Source: Lindgomyces ingoldianus | Taxonomy: Eukaryota > Ascomycota > Dothideomycetes > Pleosporales > Lindgomycetaceae | DNA length: 64,000 nucleotides | Direction: 5' to 3' | Assembly (NCBI RefSeq): GCF_010093535.1 | Contig: NW_022985162.1 | Span: 1,859,053 to 1,923,052, forward strand | Position numbers and translations under genes: made by a program | In this document: one piece after another, positions 25,910 to 37,544 of the stretch | Numbering within the stretch: the stretch's first letter is position 1 | Layout: every line of letters starts with the position of its first letter | The notes under the pieces: generated by a model | What the model was told of the DNA's origin: nothing | Database searches by the model: none | What the model saw: only the letters and a program-made list of their open reading frames with translations

Positions 25910-27444
25910 ATGGAGACATCCTCTTTACCTCCAGGCGGATTCCTTTCGTCCTTCAGTCTGGCCACTACTATGTTTATTGCATTTATTGCTTACACCATTA
26001 CTCTTTACATTTACCGCATATACTTCGGTGACCTATTTCATATCCCAGGTCCGAAGCTTGCTGCTGCAACCCGCTGGTACAAGTTCTACTACGATGCCAT
26101 CAAGGTCGGAAAGTATTACCTCGAAGTCGAGAGGATGCATAAGAAATACGGTAAGTCTTCTTCCTCTGCTACTACCCTGGGACATTTGGCTGACGTTGGC
26201 AGGCCCACTTGTGCGTATAACCCCATACGAAATCCACATCGACGACCCGACTTTCTTCAATGAGCTCTACAATGTTACGAAAAAGCTTGACAAGGATCCG
26301 TGGTATTACTCTTGGTTTGATCGTAATGGGCCCATCTTCGCTGCCATAGATGCAAACCAACATAAGCTTCGGAGCGCCGTGATCAAGCTGGTTTTGTCCG
26401 CTATGAGCATTTCCAAGGTCGAATCAGTATTAAAGAATCACCTAGCCGTATTCTGTCGCTGTCTAAATAAATGTTGAGGGTAGAAGAAGCCCATAGACAT
26501 GGTGGTTGTATTTCGGTCGCTGGCAGTTGATTGCGTCACTGATCCGTCGCTCCTGGAGTCATCAAATCTCCTCGAGATGGACGATTTCGGTGCCACGCAT
26601 TCCGACTTCATCCGCGGAATGACTCAAGTATCTTTGTACAACCGAGATCCGCTTTATACTAACGCAATCCTACAATCTATGCCTCGATGACTGATAGCAT
26701 TCCATGAGAAGACAGCTTTGAATGTCATTGAAGGGGTTGAGAGTCAGAAGGAGCAGGCCAGGAAAGTGATGGAGAATAGTGGAAAGCCTATCAGTAGCAA
26801 GAGCTTCCCGGCCATAATGAATGAGGTGCTCAAATTGGACTTACCACCAGAGGAGAAGACGCAGAAAAGCGTGTTCGATGAGGCAGGAGTTCTTATCGGA
26901 GCGGAGAGTGAGACGACGGGCCACACTCTCACTACGATAACCTACCACATCATGACAAATCCTTCTGTTCTGGAAAAGCCCAAGGAAGAATTCAAAAACA
27001 GTTTCGCCACTGAAGAACTAAGCGAAATAATGAGCTACAAGAAGCTTAACACCCTTCCTTACCTCAACGCATGCATTCAGGAGGGCCTCCATCTCGCCTT
27101 CCCCGTATCAACAAACTCCAACCTACAACCTACACATCCCCACAACATCCAAGTCTTACCTCACCCTCGCTGGAATACCAATCTCGATGACTACTCGGGA
27201 TTTGCACTACAACCCTACCCTGCTCCCCAATCCATATGAGTTTGACCCCAACCGCTGGCTGGGAGACAAGAAAGCTAAGAGCGAGAAATGGTTCGCAGCA
27301 TTCGGTTGCGGATCTCGTAGTTGTGTAGGTTTTAATCTTGCGAAGGCGGAGCTGTCGACGGCGATTGGGAATCTGTTCGGAAATCCCGAGGTCAGACTAG
27401 GCGAGGGTGTGGATAGGAGCGATTTCGAGTTGGTACATGATTGA
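25910..27444 (+). pseudogene. Cytochrome P450 pseudogene
   Basis: Recognisable in order: a membrane anchor from METSSLPP (about 25910), HIPGPKLAAATRW, a normal intron at about 26152-26202, PWYYSWFDRNGPIFAAID, then loss of frame near 26476. After that come broken segments, an I-helix (IGAESETTGHTL, about 26890), the K-helix at about 27080, and a heme loop FGCGSRSCVGFN near 27300 in a different frame. The closest style is the trichodiene-oxygenase/benzoate-hydroxylase-like class of ascomycete P450s. Lesions: at least three frame breaks or stops, and the invariant K-helix ExxR reads EGLH (Arg codon changed to CAC). The cysteine ligand is intact. These enzymes normally sit in secondary-metabolite or detoxification pathways; no partner enzyme is visible here. 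No functional protein is expected. Confidence 0.88.
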
Positions 27445-28831
27445 TTCACTCCGTTTGTGAAGAAAAGCAGCAAGGGGTAACTTGTTGAGGTGCTTTAAGG
27501 AAGAGATAGGATGAGAAGTGGGTGGAGGTAGAGATAGAGAGTCAGTTTGTGTGCATTTAGAGTAGAGAACCCCCAGTCTCAAAGATTTAAGACTCCTGCA
27601 GGAACGATCTCGGCGAAGCATACCACTCAACACCACATATGTGGTATCCGCTTGCTACTGCATCTTAAAAAAGTGGTGTAAAGATTGAACAAGGTGCCCT
27701 TTAAGGTAAGTAACGCAGAGAGTGTTGAAAACTGTGGTACCAGCGGTTTCCATTTGTGACTTAGTCGCCTTGGAGTACCGTCGGTGATGAATGGGGATAA
27801 TGCCGATCCAATGTTAGCCGCAGCGAATCAATCTGAGGGTTTGATGATACGAGATTTGATGATTCCTTCGTGTAGTGTCTCCAGCAGTGTCCTATTTCGG
27901 TTAGCTATAGATTTATCGTCTGATCTCATTGCACAGCATTTTAGCGGATATGGGACGACGACATATTCATATTGTGAAACCGGCCTTAGGTAATTTGGAG
28001 TTTAATCCTTTAAGAGACTAGTTTTGTTGAATTTTGTTGCTGTATTTGGAAAGTGCATCCAGCATGTCATCGTATACCACCGAACATAATTAGACCAAAA
28101 CTGGTCTATTAACGTTCTGACTAGAATTGTGGAGGGCAATAAGAGGATCCTAATTTCTGTTGCTAGTAAATTTGCACCTACTGTTGTTTAACGGCCGATC
28201 AAAATCATCATTAACGTAGAACATTACAAGACTATTACAGGACCATGCCAGGACGGAAATTTACATCCTGTCAATATACTCCTTGATTCCAACACAAGGT
28301 ATAAAGAGTGATATCTGGTTTGCTGATATCCCACGGTAGATGCGAGCATGCTGAGTCTCCATCCTTTATGATGCTTGATACTGTCAACAGTCTCTCGGCC
28401 CTTTTTATCTTCCACCTTCGCGATGTTCCTCTCGTTGGTTTCCTGAATCATCCCTCAATCTCCATCAAGATACTCATTCAAATTATCTAAATGCTACCTC
28501 ATTACCTCCTTCGAAAAACAACCCCTCGGCCTCTTCAAGCTCTCTCAGCCCACCGACCTAAAATATAAGCTCAATTCTTAAGTTCGGCCTAGAAAGTGCA
28601 AAAAATATCTTGAAGGAACGCGTGGAATTGGAAGAGAGAGGGCCCAAAGGGAGAAAACAAGAGTGTTAAACTTAAAGTGGTTTTCTTCAAGATTGTAGCC
28701 ACTGGCGGTCATGTGGTGCTGAGGTAGCATATGGGATTTAGATGGAGGTCTTCGATCTTGCCAGAGGGGTAAGGGAATGGGAGGTTTAAACGAGGAAGGC
28801 CTGAACAAAGGTCTAGTGTTAAAGTTGAGTT
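27445..28831. other. Intergenic, no gene seen
   Basis: 1.4 kb of ordinary to mildly AT-rich DNA downstream of the P450 relic. Only short, unbiased ORFs are present. Confidence 0.5.
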
Positions 28832-30134
28832 TTAGAGATTCTCCCAATAAGTGTTGTATTCTTCGAAAGCTTTCTTTGGATCTAAGGCGATCTTGTTAGC
28901 CCCAGTATAACCACTATGAATGTTTACTCTTACCGATGCCTTTTTCATACCGCTTGACGCCTAAAGTAGGGAAAGCTCCTCCAAAGTCTGTATCCGAATC
29001 TTTCATGTCAAAATCATCATCCCCAAACCTATCAAGATCATTATCACTAACTCCCATATCGCAATCAAAATCTTCTGCCTCTCCCATCCACGGCTCATGG
29101 TTACTCCACGTAGCTCGACCGTGGAAAAGAGACCGCCGCTGATGCAAACGTTCTTGGTGCAATCTTCTTTGCTCATTTCGAAAATGGGCGCGCAACTGGT
29201 GCACTTTAAGTCCCTTCAGTTGTACTTGACAACGCTGTTGCTCTAGCTTCTCTCTGTCGGCATCGAGGCGCTGCCGTTCTTCTTGAATAGTGGTCTGGAA
29301 CGCAACCTCGGCGGCTGTGAGTCTAGCTTCGCGGGCTAGCAGCTCTTTCCATCTTGTAGTAAGGGTTGGATCTTGGTGTCGCTGAGCTTCGGCTGGATTC
29401 AAGGGAGCAGTATTGCTTTGCATCTTTCTTCGAAGATTAGGTTGACCGAATTCGTTTTCGTGATGAACGTCAGTGGATCGACTTCCTAGCTTGGCATTAT
29501 CGGTGGCAGCATCCACGCACGTAGAATGCTCGTTGGCGAATTCAGCGAGAGGTCCATCACCATGTTCGTTTCCATCGTTTTCAGTCCTATTCTCAGTCCC
29601 GTCACCATCTCCTAAGTCCGAAATGGTACATGCATACCCGGGCTCATATGTCCCCATCGAACTACCCATAATCTCAGACCCACTACTCTCAACTATATGC
29701 CCCAAAGGCGACATCGGCCTTGGTGAAGGAGAAATCTCCCTTTCAAGCCCGAATGGGTCCGAGCTTGAGTAGTTCGGATACTTCCACTCGAATTTCCTCG
29801 CATCTGGTTCCTGTCCTGGTGGCTGTGGCTGCAACAACTCGGCGAATTTGGGGTGTTGATATGCATGACATTTCGGGCGCAGTAGTTGATTGCTCTGGTT
29901 AAATTTTGAGCAAAGGCGGTGAGGGTGGTAGTTCCAGTATGATCCTCGCCAGCGATGATGAGTATAAGGTGGGTAGATGCCGTTGTGGGGGGTGGGATAA
30001 AGTTGTGGATGTTGTAGAGACGGGATATCGCTGTAAGCGTGTGTCATCCAATGTGGATGAAAGTTGGAGTTGATATCCGAACGTTCTCCGAGGCAAGTAG
30101 TGTTGAAGTATTGCATCTTAAAACCTGCTGCCAT
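28832..30134 (-). CDS. Hypothetical coiled-coil protein
   Basis: Exon 1 30134-28934, intron 28933-28882 (52 nt, GTAAGA donor, GCTAAC branch, TTAG acceptor), exon 2 28881-28832, giving 416 aa. The frame continues open upstream to 30320, but that leader looks non-coding. The N-terminal 120 residues are Tyr/His/Pro-rich and disordered; an Asp/Glu/Asn-rich middle follows. A strongly charged helix near residues 260-350 (ARLTAAEVAFQTTIQEERQR and repeats of LxxQRRxLHxE) predicts a coiled coil, followed by an acidic tail and a last exon reading KKAFEEYNTYWENL. No enzyme motif is found and I do not recognise the family. A nuclear or scaffold role is possible but only inferred. If the small last exon is wrong, the protein ends at 28914. 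Confidence 0.6.
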
Positions 30135-30582
30135 TCCGACGAGAGAGGGACGAAGCGGTAATGTCAGGGTGAGAGGTAATTGCTGAGAGGAATCCGCGGA
30201 CGGCAGTGGAAGTGTGCATGAACTGAAAAGTAGTTTGCCTTTCACAAGCAGTAGTGACACGTGGAAAAAGAAATGACCTACCAGCCCTGCATTCGTCATT
30301 CGACACCCTGGAGCAAACACGCGATCGGAGTAACCTGGACGCTGAGTGTAGATTCAACGTCCTGCCTTGGTCATCTTTCTTGCTTGGAAGGTCTAAGGAT
30401 GTGAAGTAAGGGAGGTTGGATAAACTATTTGTGACAAAACCTATTAAGATATCTCGTAGTCTCCAAGACAAGGATGGTGATACAACGCGCTGTTTTCCAA
30501 ACTAGCAACCCATGCTTACACTACCTAGCATAATTTTACAACCGGAGAGCTTAGCTGCTCCTTATCGTCCTCGAATGTTTAA
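30135..30582. other. Promoter region of the coiled-coil gene
   Basis: No separate gene. An open frame continuing from the coiled-coil gene occupies the first part. Confidence 0.4.
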
Positions 30583-31860
30583 TTAGAGACGTAAAGCTCT
30601 CCATTTTATCCAGGTATATACACAAGGCTTTGTGCTTCCTCGCATCATCAAGCTAGAGACCCCGTCTTTTCCTCCCTTGGTTCGTAACACCTCCGTCTTA
30701 TTGCTTTCGTGGAGCTTAGAATTGACGAATGCTCGTACTAGCTCGCAAAGCGTGTCCCTCATCCTCTGTTGATGTTCCAAAATGACCATGTTGATAGCTC
30801 ATAACGCCGCAAATGATAGGTATGGACTCTCTTCTTTCAGCGATATCGGCGGCAACGAGCAATGGCCTGGTCCATGGCAGAATCGTACTTGTATTGACTC
30901 TCGGACAGCAAAAGAGACACGACAATGACGTGACTCGCCTTGACTAGGTGTTTGCAAATAAAGGAAGCATAATCTCTAGATAGGAGAAAGGAGAATATTC
31001 TCTTACACTGCTGCTGAGGATTCGTTTTGCAGTTTTAGGATAAATGCCCTCTTCATCTCGTTCAAGTCCGTGTTGTTTTTGAAGTCTTCGATCCTCGCCG
31101 CTAAAAGAGCCCTGCTCTTACTCACAACATAGTGGTCTTTTCCTGCTCTTGGAAGACATCCTTCAATTCGGACAAGGTGACCTCGCTGGAGACAAACATA
31201 ATACCTTGATCTTTCTTCGGGAATCGCTGGATCAATGAGGAAATAGCGTCTAGCTTTCTCTCATACCTCTTCTTACCACTATTGTCTTTTCCACAGCCCA
31301 GGCCAAAGACTTTGATCAAGTTCACAGGCTGTACAGAGACCTGGCGGTGCTCGTACACATAGTGATCCTGATGTACTCGCTTGGTTAGACAATCTTCACA
31401 GGCTATGAACACATCCGTAGAAGACATTGTTCATAGGCATCGAGACGAACTGCATTCGAGAATGCCGGGTGAACTCGCTTAATGTTCTCAATAAACTTTC
31501 GACGACCTTCCTATTAGTGTGTATTCTTAGGGAAGAGAACGACGGTTCGAACTAAGGTCCTTTAGTTGTCTGGCGAGCGATATGGTTCCAGAACCCTTCG
31601 AAGTTGAGCCCTTAGCTTTCCCCCCGCTCTGTGAACCATACAGCTGATTCTTGAGTTAGCGTCAATATATCCGAGTGCATGTTTTGGTCTAAAGTCTCTT
31701 GAATCTTATATATGGGCTACCAGAGGCTTTAGATCGCCTCTGGATATGTTCACTCTACCCCAGAAGATTGTGGTTTCGGCCATTGCATTCTTGGGTTTGG
31801 TTGTCTGCTTCAGTTGCTTCTTCTCCGAGGCGCTCAGGTCTAAGTCACCTTTCTACGTCA
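30583..31860 (-). pseudogene. Decayed SNF2-type helicase C-terminal region
   Basis: Minus-strand blocks in several frames follow the order of a SNF2-family helicase domain. They are an upstream block with DLSASEKKQLKQ (about 31850), then KFIENIKRVHPAFSNAVRLD (31505-31420), a clean 101-codon piece with SSLIQRFPKKDQGIMFVSSE (31427-31122), then RIEDFKNNTDLNEMKRAFIL with the motif V area (31115-31010), and finally SHVIVVSLLLSESQYKYDSA and MDQAIARCRRY, equivalent to motif VI, ending in a stop (30950-30850). The N-terminal ATPase half (Walker A, DExH) is absent, frames change at least three times, and stops interrupt motif VI. It is therefore a dead gene fragment. Such helicase-like genes are often found among repeats in ascomycete genomes; a DNA-repair or chromatin role would be guesswork. 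Confidence 0.72.
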
Positions 31861-32984
31861 AGAAGATGAGCACAGAAAAATCCGCTCAATGAGCAGAAAT
31901 ATCTCTAGAACTACTGACTGGAATTTGCTAGAAATGTTAGGAAAGAGTTATAGATGCTCTAGAATATCTAAGGTCTAACTTTATAATTAGTAGTTAATTA
32001 TAGAGTTATTAAAAGTGGGGGTGGAATGCAGATAATTTTATTTTTCTTAAATAAGTAGCTGGTTATATCAGCTAGAGTCTAGATATCCTAGTATATTCAT
32101 ATTCATATAAAACCTAGCAAATTATATGTAGTAGTTCTGGAGATAAATCTGCTTAGGAAGCAGGTTTTTTCTCGTGTTCCAGGGCTGACGGCTCGCTTGG
32201 GGTGAAGACTCGCTTATGAAGTATTATTCTGTTCGAAGGTTTCGCTACTGAGGATATGTTCGCAACTCCTCGATCTATTGCTTTGCATATGAGCTGGGCA
32301 TACTACTAACGTAGCCGCAACACCAATCGGCTTCGGAAGTGACGGGGAGCACCGACAGTTTTCAAACACAATAGTGTCCGGGTAATGTTGCACACAATAA
32401 ACACAGCACGATGCGAAAGAAATCTACATTGCTGGGGACAGTGAGCGATGAAGAATTAAGCGGGGCAGATCTACCTACCGTAGCGATGACCTTGAACCCA
32501 TGGTGAGTGAGCCAGGAGTGGTGGTTCATAAAAGTGTGTACCGGACTGAGCTTCCCGAAAGCGTTGTACAACCTCGGGAGACACGTTCGTTCAAAGCCAA
32601 GTCACGTGGGACGTGCTTAGTACAGCTCCACTAGAGCAGTTCGGCCTGACGTCCTAAATTGTGACTTCGCTCTAAATTAGCTTGTAGATTACCTTGCATC
32701 TTAGAATACTATTCGCTGCAGGAGCATTATGACTGGCCAGAGATTGATCAAATGGAGTCCAAATCCTGGTCGATATACCAGGAAGCCATCACCACAGGGA
32801 TTCTGAAGAAGAAAGCGGGCGGAATGCCCAATTCGGATAGTTGACGTATGCACCGTCGACCTCGTACTTGCCTACCACAGCTGAGTCTCTGTTTCTGAAG
32901 AAAATTATCGGGAAAGTAAACCCGCACAGCAATCTGTTTGCAATTATTAGACGTAGTGCGAAAACTTCTAACTTTCCACTCACT
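31861..32984. other. Intergenic with an AT-rich patch at about 31,930-32,150
   Basis: A 200-bp TpA-rich patch interrupts ordinary DNA, probably a small RIPed repeat remnant. The rest is promoter-side DNA of the 2H phosphoesterase gene. No gene is seen. Confidence 0.45.
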
Positions 32985-34068
32985 ATGTCTGGAGCAACTC
33001 CGTTACCAGTTCACACGAGCGACACATTTGAGGACCTCAGCGGCATCTCAACAGCGGAGTTCAGCAACCCTTACGATGCGTTGATTACCGCATGCAAAGA
33101 TGATGCTGTGCGTATTTTCTAAAATCACTGTGCGCAGGGCTAACATCCTAGATAAGGCCCAGATCCAAAACCGTTATACGGTCCACAGGACGACGCGGAA
33201 CTCTCAACAAAAGTCCAAGATGTTAGACGGAAATTTTCCTGGCGTCAAAATTGACCCAATTCTTCTTCGGTTATGTGATTCCACAATTGAACCTGGCTAC
33301 GTTGATCCACGCCATTGCCTGGTTATGTGGGCACGACCAACCCAAAAAGTCAAGGAGTTGATCCAGTGTGTACAGCAAGAATTACTAACGACGGCTCCAA
33401 GTACGGTTTTCAGACATTGTAATTCTTTGAACAGGGATGAGTCTAACTATCAATCTCTAGGCCTATGGCTCATGCCCCAGGATTGTCTGCACATGACCGC
33501 GCTGGAAATTACTCACTCTCGAACCACGAAGGAGATCCAAAGCCTAGTCGACATCATGAAGGATAAAGTCCCCACAATCACAGACCACACCTTCAAACAT
33601 CGTGCCCGCCTCATCAAACCAATGATCGGATTTGATGCGTCAGCGCTAGCACTCAGTTTTGTACCCGCAGCCGGAGAAGGTCTACCCTCGGGCAGGACGC
33701 TAAAAGATGATCAGTTCACATATCATCACCTACGCCGTGACCTTCATGATCTCTGCCGCGAAACGGGAGTGCAGGTGGATTCTCGTTATGTTGTACCGTC
33801 TAGTCATTTGACAATTGGTCGCTTCATCAGACCTGAAGACTTTGCGACCGAGACGGGAGCGCCAGAACCTAGGAAGATGGATGCATTCATCAAGAAGATT
33901 GAAGAGATCAATGAATGGCTTGAAGTGGAGTACTGGCCTAGGGGCAATGGGGACAAGATTCCCGCAGGTGGCGAATGGATAGTTGGAGAAGAGAAGGGAC
34001 TCAATTGTCGAATGGGTGCACTCTGGTATGGTGGTGGTGAATCTGTTCATTTGGGGAAAGGGTTTTGA
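32985..34068 (+). CDS. 2H phosphoesterase superfamily protein
   Basis: Exons 32985-33111 and 33152-34068 give 347 aa. The start is MSGATPLPVH, although the frame is open 48 codons further up. The intron is only 40 nt (GTATTT donor, GCTAAC branch, CCTAG acceptor); I chose it because it is the only pair that joins the two frames, and the donor is weak. Two H-x-[ST] motifs typical of 2H (LigT/CPDase-like) enzymes are present, LHMTALEITHS near 170 and SHLTIGRFI near 270, spaced about 100 residues apart. The family cleaves 2',3'-cyclic or similar phosphodiester bonds; the substrate of this fungal group is unknown. The N-terminal region carries NPYDALITACKDDA and RYTVHRTTRNSQQK helices. No signal peptide. 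Confidence 0.75.
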
Positions 34069-34799
34069 ATCCGGTCTTGCTCAGCAAAAGTGAAGTTCGG
34101 CTGTGTAATAACCGACGAGAATGGTAATGCTTCCAAAAGAGCTCAGACTTAGACGTAAACTGAAGACGAACTAATGCCACGTAATTACTCTTACCTTCCA
34201 GCCTTTGTAAGGCGTTCTTCAGAATGTTCGATTAGGTACTCCTCTAGTTTTATAGAAAGATATAATCTTAGATGGGCACGAGTTATGAGAGGAGTTAGGT
34301 ATTGTGGACTGAAGTCCAAGGAGCTATATGATTTATATAGCATGATGAGACACCAAGCCTAAGGTTGGGACGGCACATCGTAGAACCCTTCGGCTTACAA
34401 AAGATTTTCAGCTTCAAGGCAGCTCTCTCTTAGAGTTTCCAGCAATATAATAAACACTCACGTGATGTCTCGGCTCCAGGTCCGTGCATTCGGCGACTAG
34501 CTTCCCAGGCAAGTACCACCAAAGGCAAAGTAAATCAGAAACAGCTCTGATACAGCAACTTCCTCACATTTCGACAGGTTCAGTCCACTTTCCTCAAGAT
34601 TCAACTTTAACGACAAAGCTTATTTAGACCTGCTTTGACCTCCCATCCACGGAACGAGTAAGAGCCCAGATCCTAAGCACCAAAACTCCAAGCCTTCGCT
34701 GCTGCCTTTCACCTGCCTTGCACCTTCACCATACGTGGAAAGTCCTTATTCTGTCTTCGTGAATCTGCCTTCCCCGCTTAGTCCAACCCCCCCGACAAT
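34069..34799. promoter_or_regulatory. SEC18 promoter and 5' UTR region
   Basis: No gene. The last 250 bp before the SEC18 start are pyrimidine-rich. Confidence 0.45.
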
Positions 34800-37544
34800 A
34801 TGTTTAATCGAGACCGACTTCCAGGTTTGCCTGGGAGTTCCCCGCGCCCGTCCACGCGTAATGACGGCTACGTTCGACCACCACAACAGCAACCTCCGCC
34901 ACGACAGTCAGGTTACGATACTAGAATGGGGGGTTATGAAGAGGCGCCACCGTCAGGTTACGGCGCACCTCCAGGCGCTCAGCGAATGCCTGCGAGAGGA
35001 CCGCCCCCATCTGGCGGAATGGGCGGGGTAAGAGGTGGGCCAGCGATACAGCTGCGACCGATCAAGAGCCCTGGAGGGAATGCTTTTGCATTCGGAAATC
35101 TGTATGCGACAACTGTCTTTGTGGTGGGCTAGCTAACAAGTGATAGTGTTGCGGTTTCCCCTCAAGATTTCCCCCCTACTCGCGACGGCTCGGATATCTA
35201 CATAATGGTCAATGGCAACTATGTGCTATCTGCTCGACCAACAGAAGGATGCCGGCCAGGAGAGATAGGACTTACAGATGCCCAGCGGACCTGGGCCAGT
35301 ATCACTCTTGGCCCACAAGACATCGTCACGGTAGAGCCGTATGATACTTTTAGCCAAGGAGGACAATCATATCTCGGCAATCTCGAAGTAGAGGTTGGGT
35401 TCGCTGCCAGGAAGACAACTGATACTCCCTACGATCAGGATGAGCTGGCGACCCAGTTCAAGAAGGCAAGTTATTCATCTATATATTTTGACAGAGACCC
35501 TACTCAACCCTTCTATTTTAACATTCTACCCTCGTGTCTAATTGATCGCGCCAGAGCTGACGTACGGTAGAACTTCGAGAATCAGATTCTTGCTCCAGGG
35601 CAGCAACTACTCATGGATATTAAGAATATATACCTCCGGTTGTCGATACGCACGGTTCAATTGGTAGACCTTTCAATGGAGAAATCCGACTCAGCGTCTT
35701 CTGCTCAGGTCACCGATCCTAGAGCGCGAGGTATACTCACACGACATACTCAGATAGATTTCTTTAAGGATGCTCGAACCGATATAAAGCTTAAGGCTTC
35801 CAATAGGAGACCTGCTGCTAACTCGATAGTTCAGCCGGGCTTCAAATTTGAAGATATGTAAGTAAGGCTGCCCATATCAACTCTTCCGCTAACTCAGTTG
35901 GATCAGGGGCATTGGTGGTCTGGATACTGAGTTTAGCGCCATTTTCCGAAGAGCCTTTGCATCTCGTATTTTCCCCCCAGGGCTAGTAGACAAGCTAGGC
36001 ATCCAGCACGTCCGAGGTATTCTTCTGTACGGACCACCGGGTACAGGCAAGACCTTGATCGCGCGTCAAATTGGTAAAATGCTGAATGCAAGAGAACCTA
36101 AGGTTATCAATGGTCCCGAGGTTCTCAACAAGTATGTTGGTCAGTCCGAGGAGAATATCCGCAAGCTCTTCGCCGATGCAGAGAAGGAGTTCAAGGAGAA
36201 GGGTGACGAGAGTGGACTCCATATCATCATTTTCGACGAACTCGATGCCGTGTGCAAGCAGAGAGGTTCGACTGGTGGCGGGACTGGCGTTGGCGATAGC
36301 GTTGTAAACCAGCTACTCTCGAAGCTTGATGGTGTGGATCAACTGAACAACATTCTTCTGATTGGTATGACCAATCGAATGGATATGATCGACGAGGCGC
36401 TGCTGCGTGCGGGACGTTTGGAGGTTCATATGGAAATCTCACTTCCGGATGAAATCGGACGAGCCCAAATCCTAAAGATCCACACAGCGAAAATGCGAAA
36501 AAATGACGTTATAGAGCATGATGTCAATCTCGAAGAGCTAGCGAAGCTCACGAAGAATTTCTCCGGAGCTGAGATCAGTGGCCTGGTCAAAGCAGCATCT
36601 TCATTTGCTTTCAGTCGGCATATCAAGGTCGGTACAATGGCAGGCATCAATAGTGATGTGGAGAACATGAAGGTCAATCGTCAGGACTTCTTCAACGCCC
36701 TTGAAGAAGTGAAACCGCTCTTCGGTGTCGCAGAGGAAGAGCTCGGGAAACGCATACGGGGTGACATAATCCACTACTCCACTTTCATTGGAGACATCCT
36801 CGAGGAGGGGCGGCTTTACATCAACCAAGTCAGGAAACTAGGCTCAACGCCAATATTATCCGTTGCCCTGCATGGCCCCGCCGGGAGTGGCAAGACGGCC
36901 CTCGCGGCGAAAATGGCCATGGACTCGGGCTTTCCTTTCATCAAACTAGTGTCACCGGAAGACATGGTTGGGTTTAGCGAGATGCAGAAGGTACAGCAGC
37001 TTGACAAGACGTTCCGAGATGCATACAAAAGTCCCCTTAGTGTCATCGTGATCGACAACATTGAGATGCTGGTTGATTGGGTACCCATTGGGCCTCACTT
37101 CAGCAACTCTGTATTGGTCGCACTAAAAGTTTTACTTGAGAAGCAACCTCCGAAGGTATGTTACTCGCACAGCCCATGATTCACCTGACACAAAGCTAAA
37201 AAACGCAGGACCGCCGACTACTAATCTTCGCGACGACGACTGAGCGTTCGGTACTCACCCAACTCGATCTCTTCAGCCGTTTCGACGCCGAAATCGCAGT
37301 ACCGAACGTAAACACGCAGGCTGAGCTCGCACACATTTTGCAGCACAGCGGAGCGTTCTCGGACCAGGATCAACAACGTGCCATTGGTGAGATTCAGGAG
37401 ATTACCGGTAGTGCAGAGGTAGGGGTCGGCATCAAGAAGATCTTGACAGGCATCGAGACAGCCAAGCAAGACCAGGATATGCCTGGACGATTCGCTCGTG
37501 TAATGTCGCGAGGAATCGCGGCCAACAGAAGTGCGTTTGCATAA
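34800..37544 (+). CDS. SEC18: Vesicular-fusion ATPase Sec18/NSF
   Basis: Hexameric AAA ATPase that, with alpha-SNAP (Sec17), disassembles SNARE complexes after membrane fusion. Exons 34800-35101, 35147-35465, 35571-35857, 35907-37155 and 37209-37544 give 830 aa; all junctions keep frame. Intron 2 (105 nt) has a GC donor (AAG|GCAAGT), joining QFKK to [11 protein letters not shown]. Domains: Pro/Gln/Gly-rich leader 1-75; N-domain about 80-290; D1 AAA with GPPGTGKT near 344, FDELDAV near 410 and the [16 protein letters not shown] region; D2 AAA with GPAGSGKT near 625 and [10 protein letters not shown] near 682. Both nucleotide sites look intact. Length is close to other filamentous-fungal Sec18 proteins. 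The leader is longer and more low-complexity than in yeast. Confidence 0.97.

Noticed and set aside
36013..37088. Several ORFs of 60-90 codons on the minus strand over SEC18
   Set aside because: They mirror the codon structure of a strongly conserved plus-strand gene.
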